From Myxococcales bacterium (lineage in GTDB: Bacteria > Myxococcota_A > Bradymonadia > UBA7976 > UBA1532), in the NCBI GenBank assembly GCA_020633555.1, contig JACKDL010000010.1, forward strand, positions 62,001 through 126,000: DNA of 64,000 bases, read 5' to 3'. Position 1 is the stretch's first letter. Every line of letters begins with the position of its first letter. The position numbers and the translations under genes were made by a program. Positions 1-8,769 of this stretch are shown in pieces. A model generated the notes under the pieces. The model saw only the letters and a program-made list of their open reading frames with translations. It had not been told where the DNA came from and ran no database searches.

Positions 1-1034
1 ACCCAACCGGGCGGGCCGCTGGTGCCCAGCACCACCTCGCTGTCGTCGGTGGGCCGCGCGGCGGCGGGGAGCTGCCCCAGATCGGCGGGCGGCTTCGTCT
101 TCGGGCCCAGCCGGTCGAGGATGTCGTCCACCACCGCCAGCGCCTCGGCGGCGCTCTTGGGCCGCCCGTCGCGGTCCTTGCACAGCAGCCGGGCCACCAG
201 GGCCTGGGTGGCCCCGTCCACCTGGATGCCCGGCACGCTGTTCAGCAGGGGCGCCTGCTCGTGGGCCTGCGCCAGGTACAGCCCCTTGGCGTCGGCGGCG
301 TCGAAGGGCGTGTGCCCGGTGAGCATCTCGTAGACGATCACCCCCAGCGAGTACAGGTCGCTGCGGCCGTCCACGGGCCGCGCGAAGGCCTGCTCGGGGC
401 TGATGTAGGCGGGCGAGCCCAGGCGCATGCCGGGGATGGTCTCGATGGTCTGCAGCCCGAAGCTGTGCTTCACGGGGGCCACCGGCGCGGGCGGCGTGCT
501 CTCGCTGCGCTCCAGCGGGTTGAAGCGCGCGATGCCGAAGTCGGCCACCCGCACCATGGCGTGCTCGCCCGCCACATGATCGAACAGCACGTTGCTGGGC
601 TTCAGGTCGCGGTGCACCAGGCCGTGGCTGTGGGCCTCGATCAGCGCGCCCAGGATCTGCCGGGTGATGCGCAGGGCCACCACCTCGGGCAGGCGGCCCC
701 GCTCGATGGCGTCCTCGAGCGTGCCCCCCGCCAGGTATTCCATGGCGATGTAGAGCTGGCCGCCGGGCAGGTGGCCGAAGTCCACCAGCCGCACGGTGTG
801 CGGGTGCCGCAGCCCCCCCAGGATGCGCGCCTCGTTGATGAACCGCGCCATCTTGCGGCGGTCGGCCACCAGCTCGGGCAGCAGCACCTTCAGCGCCACC
901 AGCCGCCCCACCGGCTCCTGGCGGGCCAGGTACACCGTGCCCATGCCCCCCTCGCCGATCTGGCGCTCCACGATGAAGCGGTCGGCGATGGTCTGGCCGA
1001 TGAGGGGATCGGGCGAGGCGGGCGGGTCGAACAC
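1..1034 (-). CDS. Ser/Thr protein kinase (Hanks/PknB type), 3' end outside window
   Basis: Cytoplasmic serine/threonine kinase catalytic domain, read on the minus strand. Seen: glycine loop GEGGMG (about residues 27-32), ATP-binding Lys in ALKVLL (residue 49), catalytic HRDLKPSN (141-148), DFG (165-167), SPAYISPEQ activation segment and the DGRSDLYSLGV motif. The start is a GTG at 1034 with GGAG about 6 nt upstream; no in-frame ATG or other start precedes it. After the kinase domain the chain enters a Pro/Asp-rich linker and leaves the window, so any sensory or membrane part is not visible. Substrate unknown. Such kinases are abundant in myxobacteria-like genomes. Confidence 0.9.
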   Translation of the reverse strand, partial: MFDPPASPDPLIGQTIADRFIVERQIGEGGMGTVYLARQEPVGRLVALKVLLPELVADRRKMARFINEARILGGLRHPHTVRLVDFGHLPGGQLYIAMEYLAGGTLEDAIERGRLPEVVALRITRQILGALIEAHSHGLVHRDLKPSNVLFDHVAGEHAMVRVADFGIARFNPLERSESTPPAPVAPVKHSFGLQTIETIPGMRLGSPAYISPEQAFARPVDGRSDLYSLGVIVYEMLTGHTPFDAADAKGLYLAQAHEQAPLLNSVPGIQVDGATQALVARLLCKDRDGRPKSAAEALAVVDDILDRLGPKTKPPADLGQLPAAARPTDDSEVVLGTSGPPGW

Positions 1035-1214
1035 GGGGGCTCCGGGGCGCGGGCGACGCCCCGATATCGGCCACCCGAGCCGCGGAATCAAGCCCGGAGT
1101 CTCGCCCCGGTCGCCGCCCGTCATCGTTTGGTCAAAGCCCCTGCGAACGCTGGGTTCGCGCGCGCCCAGGTCCTAGGGTGGGCCCATCCTCAAGCCCGCG
1201 CCCGGAGCCGCCCC

Positions 1215-2315
1215 ATGAAGGACGACCGCATCAAGTTCGACCGCAACACCCCGTTCCAGCGCGCCCTGCGCGACGAGGTGGATGCCTACTTCAAAGCCAA
1301 CAACCTCGACCCGAAGGGCGGCGCGGCGCTGGCCCGCAAGGCCGCCTTCATCATCGGCTGGTTCCTGGTGTCGTACGCCTTCTCCATCAGCGGCGTGCTG
1401 GGCACCGCCGGGCTGTTCATCGGCGCCGTCATCACCGGCCTGGCCCACGCGGCCATCGGCTTCGACATCATGCACGACGGCAACCACGGGGCCTTCAGCA
1501 CCTCGAAGGCCGTCAACCGCTGGATGGGCCGCACCCTCGACATGGTGGGGGGCTCCAGCTACCTGTGGCGCCACAAGCACAACGTCATGCACCACACCTA
1601 CCCCAACGTGGTGGGCACCGATGACGACATCGACGTGGGCGGCCTGGCCCGGCTGGCTCCCGAGCAGCCCCACTACGCGGCGCACCGACTCCAGCACCTG
1701 TACATGTGGGGCCTGTACGGGCTGATCTCGGTGAAGTGGAACTTCTACGACGACTTCGCCCAGGTGGCGAAGGGCCAGATCTTCACCAGCAAGGTGCCGC
1801 GACCCAAGGGCGAGGAGATGGTCTGGTTCGTCATCGGCAAGATCATCCACTTCGGCTGGGCGCTGGTGCTGCCCATCGCCCTGTTCGGCTGGGGCCTGGG
1901 CATCGCCTTCTACCTGGTCGAGGCCGTGGTGCTGGGCGTGACCCTGGCCGTCGTGTTCCAGCTCGCTCACTGCGTGGAAGAGGCCGACTTCACCGAGTTG
2001 CCCGAGGGCACCGTCACCGAGCTCGACTTCGCGAAGCACCAGCTCGCCACCACGGTGGACTTCGCCCGCGACAACAAGCTGGTGACCTGGTTCCTGGGCG
2101 GCCTGAACTTCCAGGCCATCCACCACCTGTTCCCCAAGATCAGCCACGTGCACTACCCGGCGCTCAGCCCCATCGTGGAGCGCGTGTGCGCCGAGCACGG
2201 CGTGGCCTACCGGCTCAACGGCGGCTTCATGGAGGCCCTGGGCAGCCACTACCGCTGGCTCAAGCGGATGAGCATCCCGCCCGTGGCCGTCCCCGTGGTC
2301 AAGCCCGCCCTCTGA
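1215..2315 (+). CDS. Membrane fatty acid desaturase (acyl-CoA/lipid desaturase family)
   Basis: 366-residue integral membrane di-iron desaturase that introduces a double bond into an acyl chain. The three histidine boxes are present: HDGNH (87-91), HNVMHH (about 122-127) and QAIHHLFP (about 300-307). The QxxHH form of the third box is typical of the linoleoyl-CoA/front-end desaturase branch, but no cytochrome b5 domain is fused. Hydrophobic segments lie at about 44-80 and 195-250. The start is the ATG at 1215 behind GGAG; frame-compatible starts further upstream lie inside the divergent kinase gene. It is followed 7 bp later by aceK on the same strand. Regioselectivity cannot be read from sequence. 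Confidence 0.9.
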   Translation: MKDDRIKFDRNTPFQRALRDEVDAYFKANNLDPKGGAALARKAAFIIGWFLVSYAFSISGVLGTAGLFIGAVITGLAHAAIGFDIMHDGNHGAFSTSKAVNRWMGRTLDMVGGSSYLWRHKHNVMHHTYPNVVGTDDDIDVGGLARLAPEQPHYAAHRLQHLYMWGLYGLISVKWNFYDDFAQVAKGQIFTSKVPRPKGEEMVWFVIGKIIHFGWALVLPIALFGWGLGIAFYLVEAVVLGVTLAVVFQLAHCVEEADFTELPEGTVTELDFAKHQLATTVDFARDNKLVTWFLGGLNFQAIHHLFPKISHVHYPALSPIVERVCAEHGVAYRLNGGFMEALGSHYRWLKRMSIPPVAVPVVKPAL

Positions 2316-2322
2316 GATCCCG

Positions 2323-4095
2323 ATGCCCTCCGGCGTGCGCGCCCGCCCGCCCAGCACCAGCCGCCTCGCCAACCAGGCCGCCCAGGCCATCCACGAGGCC
2401 TTTCATGCGCACCGCCAGCAGTTCCGGGCCCTGACCGCCCAGGCGCAGGCCTGCTTCGAGGCCCGCGACTGGAGCACCCGGCAGGCCGTCGCCCTGGAGC
2501 GGCTGAACGCCTACCGGGGGCACCTGGACGGGCTGGTCCCCACCCTGCAGGCGACCCTGGGCGAGCGCCTGGCGGACCGGCTGCTCTGGGTGAGCGCCAA
2601 GGCCGTGTACTCGGGCCTCATCGAGGACCACCAGGACTGGGACCTGGCCGAGACGTTCTTCAACTCGGTCACCCGCCGCGTGTTCACCACCGTGGGCGTG
2701 GATCCCCTGATCGAGTTCGTCGACACCGACTTCGACGCGCCGCCGACCGAGAGCGACGAGCGCTGCTGCACCCACTACTACTCGGGCGGCCCCGCCGATC
2801 TGGTGCGCCACGTGCTGCTCGACCGCCCCTTCCAGACCCCCTGGGTGGATCTGACCCGCGACGCCCGCCTTGCGGGCGCCCGGTTGGCCGCCGCGGCCGC
2901 CGCGCTGGGGCAGCCGCCCCCCGTCGAGGGTTGGTTCATCGAGCCGGTGTTCTACCAGGGCAAGGGCGCCTACGTGGTGGGCCGCCTGGCCCTGGCCGAC
3001 GGCCGCGATCTGCCCTGCGTGCTGGCCGTGCGCAACGGCCCGAAGGGCCTGACGGTGGACGCCGTGCTGGCCGACGAGGCCGCCGTCAGCCAGCTCTTCA
3101 GCTTCACCCGCAGCTATTTCATGGTGGACTCGGGCCGGCCCCACGACGTGGTGCGCTTCCTGAAGCACCTGCTGCCCCGCAAGCGCCGCGGCGAGCTGTA
3201 CATCTCGCTGGGCGAGCCCAAGCAGGGCAAGACCGAGCTGTACCGCGCCCTGCTGCAACACCTGGAAGACACCCAGGAGCGCTTCGAGCGGGCCCCCGGC
3301 ACGCCCGGGCTGGTGATGGCGGTGTTCACCCTGCCCGGCTTCGACTGGGTGCTGAAGGTCATCCGCGACGAGTTCCCACCCCAGAAGCAGGTGACCCACG
3401 CCCAGGTGAAGGACCGCTACCGCTGGATCTACCAGCACGACCGCGCCGGCCGGCTGGTGGACGCCCAGGCCTTCGAGCACCTGGCCTTCCCCGCCGATCG
3501 CTTCGAGCCCGACCTGCTGGCCGAGCTCACCGGCGGCTGCGGCCGCACCGTGCGCCGGGTGGGCGAGCGGGTGATCATCGGCCTGGCGTGGCTCGAGCGC
3601 CGGGTGACGCCGCTGAACCTGTATGTGCGCGAGCGCCCCGAGCCCGAGGCCCAGGCCGCGCTGGACGGCTACGCCGACACCCTGGCCGATCTGGCCGCCT
3701 GCGGCATCTTCCCCGGCGACCTGCTGCTGAAGAACTTCGGCGTCACCCGGCACGGCCGGGTGGTGGCCTATGACTACGACGAGCTGGCGCCCCTGGACGA
3801 GGTGCGGTTCCGCCGCATCCCCCCCGGCGAAGACGGCCTGGGCGCGCAGCCGGGCTTCTCGGTGCGAGCCAACGACGTGTTCCCCGAGGAGTTCGCGCGG
3901 TTCCTGGGCCTGCCCGCCACCCTGCGCGGCGCCTTCCTGGGCCGCCGGCCCGAGATCTTCGAGGCCGCCTGGTGGCGTGGGCTGCAGGCGCAGGTCAGCG
4001 CCGGCAAGATCGTCGAGTTCCCCCCCTACCCGCCCAGCGCGCGGCTGACGCCGGACGGGCCCGAGTCGGCGGCCGAACGGGGAGACGCCCGTTGA
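2323..4095 (+). CDS. aceK: Isocitrate dehydrogenase kinase/phosphatase
   Basis: 590-residue bifunctional enzyme that phosphorylates and dephosphorylates isocitrate dehydrogenase, diverting flux to the glyoxylate bypass during growth on acetate or fatty acids. Family landmarks seen: IEDHQDWDLAETFFNSV near residue 100, an ATP-site segment ending DFPPQK-like (DEFPPQKQV, about 350), VTPLNLYVRER, and the catalytic block FPGDLLLKNFGVTRHG followed by YDYDE (about 466-488). The length agrees with E. coli AceK. No isocitrate lyase, malate synthase or icd lies in the window. The desaturase 7 bp upstream and the coupled rhodanese downstream suggest co-transcription, but no direct metabolic link is apparent. 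Confidence 0.93.
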   Translation: MPSGVRARPPSTSRLANQAAQAIHEAFHAHRQQFRALTAQAQACFEARDWSTRQAVALERLNAYRGHLDGLVPTLQATLGERLADRLLWVSAKAVYSGLIEDHQDWDLAETFFNSVTRRVFTTVGVDPLIEFVDTDFDAPPTESDERCCTHYYSGGPADLVRHVLLDRPFQTPWVDLTRDARLAGARLAAAAAALGQPPPVEGWFIEPVFYQGKGAYVVGRLALADGRDLPCVLAVRNGPKGLTVDAVLADEAAVSQLFSFTRSYFMVDSGRPHDVVRFLKHLLPRKRRGELYISLGEPKQGKTELYRALLQHLEDTQERFERAPGTPGLVMAVFTLPGFDWVLKVIRDEFPPQKQVTHAQVKDRYRWIYQHDRAGRLVDAQAFEHLAFPADRFEPDLLAELTGGCGRTVRRVGERVIIGLAWLERRVTPLNLYVRERPEPEAQAALDGYADTLADLAACGIFPGDLLLKNFGVTRHGRVVAYDYDELAPLDEVRFRRIPPGEDGLGAQPGFSVRANDVFPEEFARFLGLPATLRGAFLGRRPEIFEAAWWRGLQAQVSAGKIVEFPPYPPSARLTPDGPESAAERGDAR

Positions 4096-4469
4096 TCTGG
4101 GCGATCAGCGCCATCGCAGTGGCCGGCCTTGCAGTGGCGGTCTGGCTGCTGCTGTTCAAGCCGCTGCCCGATCCGCCCCCTGCCCCGGCGGCCGCGGACG
4201 GCCCCCAGCCGCTGCTGGTGGACGTGCGCAAGCCCGTGGAGTTCGTCAAGGACCGGCTGGAGGGCGCCGTGAACATCCCCCTGGACGACATGCAGCACCA
4301 CATGGGCCGCTTCGGGCCCCAAGGCACCCCGATCCGGCTCTACTGTTGCAGCGGACGACGCTCGAAGATCGCCTTGGGCAAGCTGCGCCGTGAGGGCTTC
4401 ACCGACGTGGTGGACCTGGGGGGGATCAACGCCGCGGTGGCGGCGGGCTGGCCGCGGGCGCGGCGCTGA
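4092..4469 (+). CDS. Membrane-anchored rhodanese-domain protein
   Basis: 125-residue protein with one N-terminal membrane helix (about 1-22, WAISAIAVAGLAVAVWLLLF), a Pro/Ala linker, then a single rhodanese domain. The active-site loop reads CCSGRRS, so the first Cys of the CxxGxR loop is the expected sulfur-accepting residue. The start chosen is TTG at 4092: it overlaps the aceK stop by 4 nt (TTGA), has GGAG 7 nt upstream, and gives the membrane helix directly after the start. Earlier in-frame starts would add a basic, non-family extension lying within aceK. Likely thiosulfate or persulfide sulfurtransferase facing the periplasm; substrate not inferable. Confidence 0.8.
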   Translation: MIWAISAIAVAGLAVAVWLLLFKPLPDPPPAPAAADGPQPLLVDVRKPVEFVKDRLEGAVNIPLDDMQHHMGRFGPQGTPIRLYCCSGRRSKIALGKLRREGFTDVVDLGGINAAVAAGWPRARR

Positions 4470-4470
4470 A

Positions 4471-4486
4471 CCCGGGGCCCGCCGGG
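4471..4486. terminator. Weak GC hairpin between convergent genes
   Basis: CCCGG and CCGGG arms around a 6-nt loop, placed between the rhodanese stop and the convergent nitrilase-fusion stop. There is no U-tract. It could serve both strands; low certainty. Confidence 0.25.
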
Positions 4487-4499
4487 CTGCGAGCGGGGC

Positions 4500-6053
4500 T
4501 CACTCCAGGTCCATGGGGCCGTCTTCGCCGTGCCACCCCAGCTTGTACAGGTCGGTGCGGCGGTCCATCCAGGGGCGCACCTCGCCCTGGCGCTGCACCC
4601 GACGGATGCGGGCGTAGTCCAGATCGTGCACCACCAGCGTCTCGATGTTGTCGTTGGCCTCGGCGGCCACGCCGTCCCTGGGGAAGGCGATGTCGCTGGG
4701 CGTCAGCACCGCCGAGCGGGCGAAGTGGATCTCGGACCACTCCTCGCCCGGCAGGCCACCGCACATGCCGCTGACCACCACGTACAGGTGGTTCTCGATG
4801 GCCCGGGCCTGGGCGCAGGTGCGCACCCGCACATGCCCGGTGCGCAGATCGGTGTTGTAGGGCACGAACAGAATCTGCGCCCCCTTCGCCTTGGCCACCC
4901 GGGCCAGCTCGGGGAACTCCACGTCGTAGCAGATGTTGATGGCGATGCGCCCGGCGTCCGTGTCGAAGACCTGCAGCGCGTCGCCCGGGGTCACGCCCCA
5001 CCAGCGGGCCTCGGCGGGGGTGATGTGCAGCTTCTCCTGCCGATCCACCCGCCCGTCGCGGTGGAACAGGAAGGCCACGTTGTACAGGCGCCCCTCCTCC
5101 ACCAGCAGGTGCGTGCCGCCGATGATGTTGACGTTGTGCTTGATGGCCAGGTGGCGGAAGAGCGCCAGGTACTGATCGGTGAAGTCGTTCAGCGCCCGCA
5201 CCCGCTTGGCGGGCCGGGTGGGCGCCACCAGGCAGATGAGCTGGTTGGTGAGCAGCTCGGGGTAGCACAGGAAGTCGCAGCGGTAGTCGCTGGCGAGGTC
5301 GGCGTAGTACTCACACTGCTGGGCGAAGTCCTCGAAGCTCTCGATGGTGCGCATGCGGTACTGCACCGCCGCCACGCGGGCGTGCTGGCGCTGGGCGCGG
5401 TGCGCCGGGAACCACTCGGGGTTGATCCACTCCATCAGCACCGCGGCGCCGCGGCTCTCGTGGTCCTCCTTCAGGTAGCCGTCCATCACCCGCAACACGG
5501 TGAAGCCCATGCCGAGCTGCACGGTGAGGGTGGGATCCACCAGGTGCTTCGCGAGCACCTCCTTGACGTACTCGGCGGCGCTCAGCTCGGGGTGCCGGCT
5601 CAGGCCCGGGATGCGCCCGGCGATGACCATCCGCCGCACCCGGTGCGCCGACATGTACGCCTTGCGCGCCTCGTACAGGCGGCGCGCCATGCGCAGGCCC
5701 CGGAAGCGCGGGTGCACCACCATGTCGGTGCCGTACAGCGTGTCGCCGTCGGGCTCGTGGGTGGCGATGTCGCCGCCGTGCACCACCTCGTCGAAGTCGT
5801 GGTCTTCGTCCCAGTCGGCCCAGGTCAGGCGCAGGGCGCTGCTGGTGGCCACCACCTCGCCGTCCAGCTCGACGCAGATCTGGCCCTCGGGGAACCGGCG
5901 GAGCTGGGCCAGGAAGTGCTCCTTGCGCCAGGCCCCGATGTCGGGGAACACGGCGCGCTGCAGCGCCGCCACCGCCTCATAGTCCTCGGCCGTGAGCTGC
6001 CGCACTTCCAGGCGGGACTCGAGCTCCGGTTCCAGATCGTCGACCACCTTCAA
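4500..6053 (-). CDS. GNAT acetyltransferase / carbon-nitrogen hydrolase fusion
   Basis: 517-residue two-domain protein. The N-terminal half (about 10-200) is a GNAT acyltransferase fold with a VVHPRFRGLRMARRLYEARK acetyl-CoA loop. The C-terminal half (about 215-510) is a nitrilase-superfamily hydrolase with the full triad: Glu in CYPELL, Lys in QEKLHIT, Cys in INICYDVEFPE. The same order occurs in a widespread family related to B. subtilis YhcX; substrates are amides or N-acyl compounds, not known here. The TTG start at 6053 overlaps the upstream DUF924 stop by 4 nt with a G-rich ribosome site just before it; a GTG at 6047 is the alternative. Probably translationally coupled to DUF924. Confidence 0.87.
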   Translation of the reverse strand: MKVVDDLEPELESRLEVRQLTAEDYEAVAALQRAVFPDIGAWRKEHFLAQLRRFPEGQICVELDGEVVATSSALRLTWADWDEDHDFDEVVHGGDIATHEPDGDTLYGTDMVVHPRFRGLRMARRLYEARKAYMSAHRVRRMVIAGRIPGLSRHPELSAAEYVKEVLAKHLVDPTLTVQLGMGFTVLRVMDGYLKEDHESRGAAVLMEWINPEWFPAHRAQRQHARVAAVQYRMRTIESFEDFAQQCEYYADLASDYRCDFLCYPELLTNQLICLVAPTRPAKRVRALNDFTDQYLALFRHLAIKHNVNIIGGTHLLVEEGRLYNVAFLFHRDGRVDRQEKLHITPAEARWWGVTPGDALQVFDTDAGRIAINICYDVEFPELARVAKAKGAQILFVPYNTDLRTGHVRVRTCAQARAIENHLYVVVSGMCGGLPGEEWSEIHFARSAVLTPSDIAFPRDGVAAEANDNIETLVVHDLDYARIRRVQRQGEVRPWMDRRTDLYKLGWHGEDGPMDLE

Positions 6054-6649
6054 AACCCCCCGCCGGCGTCCAGCCAGGCCTGCTCCTCGGGCGTGCTGTC
6101 CCGGCCGAGCGCGACGTTGCGGTGGGGATAGCGCCCGAACTCGTCGATGACGGCCTTGTGCTTGTACGCGTAGTCGAGGAAGCCCTGGAAGCGATCTCCG
6201 CCGTCGGCGCGCAGCTGCTCGTAGCAGGCGATGGACCGCGCCTGATCCGCGGGCGCCTCGCCGTGCTCGAAGGGCAGGTACAGGAACACCCGCTCGATGG
6301 GCGAGAGCGCCCGGTCGGCCCCCTGCGCCACCAGGGTCGACGCGATGGCGCGCGCCTTCGGATCGCCCGCGAACGCCCGCGCCTTGCCGCGGAACAGGTT
6401 GCGGGTGAACTGGTCCAGCAGGATCACCAGCGCCAGCGCGCCGCGGGGCTCGGCGGCCCAGCCGTCGAGCTGGCCGGCCAGGGCCGCGTCGACGGCGGCG
6501 CCAAAGCGCTCCCGGATGGCCTGGTCGTTGGCGGGGTCCTTCGAGAACCAGCGGGGGAAGGCGGCGGCGTGATCGGTGGGGGTCACCCCCTCGAACCAGA
6601 AGTCGAGGACGGCTTGCGGAGTGGTTTCGGGCTGCGCGAGGTCGGGCAC
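6050..6649 (-). CDS. DUF924 family protein
   Basis: 199-residue soluble alpha-helical protein of the DUF924 family. Family landmarks seen: VLDFWFEG near the N-terminus, WFSKDPANDQAIRERFG, LVILLDQFTRNLFRG, RVFLYLPFEHGE, FGRYPHRNVALGRDSTPEE. Function is not established. It is the first gene of a minus-strand pair, its stop overlapping the start of the GNAT/nitrilase fusion, so the two are probably made together. The intergenic 98 bp upstream is shared with the divergent TPR gene. Confidence 0.88.
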   Translation of the reverse strand: MPDLAQPETTPQAVLDFWFEGVTPTDHAAAFPRWFSKDPANDQAIRERFGAAVDAALAGQLDGWAAEPRGALALVILLDQFTRNLFRGKARAFAGDPKARAIASTLVAQGADRALSPIERVFLYLPFEHGEAPADQARSIACYEQLRADGGDRFQGFLDYAYKHKAVIDEFGRYPHRNVALGRDSTPEEQAWLDAGGGF

Positions 6650-6747
6650 GAGGCCTCCAAGGTCGTGAGCGTAGAACTGGGACGGTTCGGCGGGGGCATC
6701 GGTCGCGGGCCGCGCATCGATGGGGGCCGGTGCGGCATGATAGCACC

Positions 6748-8769
6748 ATGCGTGCCGCCTCCCTGATCCTGCTGCTGGCGTGGGGCGCCTGCGCCGCCGG
6801 GCCCACGCCCCGTCGGCTCGCCCTGAGCGATCTGGTGCCGTGGGGGCTCGAGCTGGCGTCCGAGCGGGATCCCGCGGGGGTCGAGGACGCCCTGCGGGCC
6901 CGGGTGCTCGCCCGCGCCCCCGAGGTGGATCCGGGCCCCAGCGTGGCCCTGCTGCTGGTGCAGGTGGGCGCCCGGCGCCTGCAGGCCGATCCCCCGGGCG
7001 GCCTGGCGCTGATGGAGCGGGGCCTGGCGGGGGTCGTCCAGGCCTTCCCGCCCGCCGATCCGGTGCGGCTGCGCACCGCCCGCGCGGTGGCCGACGCCCT
7101 CCGCTTGAACGGCCGGCCCAACGCGGCCGAGCCGCTGTACGAGCACCTGTTGGCCCACCACCGCGAAGCCCACGGCGGCTCGGATCCCCGCACGCTCCTG
7201 CTGTGGGTGGATCTGGGCGACACGCAGCGCCGACAGAAGGCCTTCGACGTGGCCGAGGCCACGCTCGCCGCCGCTCGGGCCGCGGCCCACACGGCGGGGG
7301 TGGTCGGCGTCGAGCGGGCGGCCGACCTGGGCCTGGGCCGCCTGTACGCCGAGACCGCCCAGCTCGAGAAGGCCGAGGCCACCCTGCGACGGGCCCTGCC
7401 GCAGCCGCCCGACGTGGCCCAGCCGGCGGCCCACCTGGAGCTGGCCGACGTCCTGCGCGCGCAGGGGCGCCTCACCGCCGCCCTGGCCGCGCTGGCGCCC
7501 CTGCTGGCCGCGCCCGAGCCCCCCCTGCCCGCGCTGCGGCTCGCCAGCGAGCTGGCGTTCGCGCAGGGGCGCTACGACCGGTCCCAGGCCTGGCTGAGCG
7601 TGGGCCTGGCGCGGGTGGAGGCCGCCGACGGCCCGAAGGCGGCCGCGCTGATGCCCTGGCTGCACGGCCTGGCCAACGCCGCCGGCGCCGCCGGGCGTCA
7701 CGCCGAGGCCGAGGGGTTCGTGACGCGGGCCCGGGGGGTGGCCTACGCCCATGAGGGCCTGCTGCCCGAGTGGACCCCCCAGTTCATGGCGCTGAACCAG
7801 CGCCTGGATCAGGCCCGCGCCCTGGCCCGGCGGGCGGCGCTGCCCCCGGCCCGCCCCCTGGCCCTGCCCAAGCCCCTGCCGCCGCCGCCCAACCGCAAGC
7901 TGGCCCGCCTGGACGAGGCTGCGCTGCGAGCGCGCGCCCTCGACCAGGCCACCCGGGGGGACTTCAAGGCGGCCGCCCGGGTGGGGCAGCGGCTGGTGGC
8001 GCAGTCGGACCGGGGACGGCAGCTCCTGGCGGGCTGGCTGGCGCAGGCCGGCGAGCTCGACGCCGCGCTGTGGTGGCTGATGGAGGCCGTCGAGCGCGAG
8101 GGCGCCGATCCGGCCGAGATCGCGCGCGAGCCCGACTTACAGCCGCTGCGCCAGGACCCTCGCTGGTACGGCGTGAGCCAGTGGATCGACGCCCACGGAC
8201 TGCACTGGACCGTGCACGGCCCCACCGCCCGGGTGGCGCTGCCCGGCCCCGCCGACGCACCCGTGACCGTCCTGCTGCCCGACGACGGAGAGGCCCCGGC
8301 CGCGGTGCTCGACGAGGCGAGGCACGGGGGCTGGGCGCGCACCCACGGCCCCCTGCTGGCGGTGAGCGGCACCTGGGCGCAGGGCCCGGCCCGGTGGCGC
8401 TGGGCCGGGCGGCCCGAGGCCGACGGGCCCCACCTGCTGCGCCAGCTCGACGCGGCCGGGTTTGGTGATCGGCCGGTGCGGCTGGTGGGCCTGGGTGCGG
8501 CCGCGGCGGTGGCAGCCCAGCTCGCGGCCGGTGATCCCGACCGGTTCGTGGGCGCGGTGACGCTGGGGCGGCTGCCCGACGGCGCAGTGCCCGCCCTGGC
8601 CCACCGCGCCAGGGATCAGCGCTGGGTGGTGGCTTGCGAGGCCGGCGCGCGGCCCACGGCGCCCCTGGTCGAGACCCTGCAGGCGGCGGGTGCCCGGATC
8701 AGGTGCGCCCCGGCAGGCCGCGACTGGCTCGCGGCGTTGAAGGCACGGGGCGACCGCAACCCCAGGTAA
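6748..8769 (+). CDS. Exported TPR-repeat protein with hydrolase-like C-terminal region
   Basis: 673-residue protein beginning with a short hydrophobic signal (MRAASLILLLAWGACAAG). The Cys could be a lipidation site, although Trp at -3 is unusual. Residues about 90-330 are helical repeats of TPR character (HREAHGGSDPRTLLLWVDLGD and similar), likely a protein-binding scaffold. A further repeat-like part spans 380-480. The last 150 residues resemble an alpha/beta-hydrolase fold, but the expected nucleophile elbow reads GLGAAAA, so no catalytic Ser is visible. ATG 6748 is chosen over an in-frame GTG at 6730 because it gives a clean signal peptide. Partner unknown. Confidence 0.7.
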   Translation: MRAASLILLLAWGACAAGPTPRRLALSDLVPWGLELASERDPAGVEDALRARVLARAPEVDPGPSVALLLVQVGARRLQADPPGGLALMERGLAGVVQAFPPADPVRLRTARAVADALRLNGRPNAAEPLYEHLLAHHREAHGGSDPRTLLLWVDLGDTQRRQKAFDVAEATLAAARAAAHTAGVVGVERAADLGLGRLYAETAQLEKAEATLRRALPQPPDVAQPAAHLELADVLRAQGRLTAALAALAPLLAAPEPPLPALRLASELAFAQGRYDRSQAWLSVGLARVEAADGPKAAALMPWLHGLANAAGAAGRHAEAEGFVTRARGVAYAHEGLLPEWTPQFMALNQRLDQARALARRAALPPARPLALPKPLPPPPNRKLARLDEAALRARALDQATRGDFKAAARVGQRLVAQSDRGRQLLAGWLAQAGELDAALWWLMEAVEREGADPAEIAREPDLQPLRQDPRWYGVSQWIDAHGLHWTVHGPTARVALPGPADAPVTVLLPDDGEAPAAVLDEARHGGWARTHGPLLAVSGTWAQGPARWRWAGRPEADGPHLLRQLDAAGFGDRPVRLVGLGAAAAVAAQLAAGDPDRFVGAVTLGRLPDGAVPALAHRARDQRWVVACEAGARPTAPLVETLQAAGARIRCAPAGRDWLAALKARGDRNPR

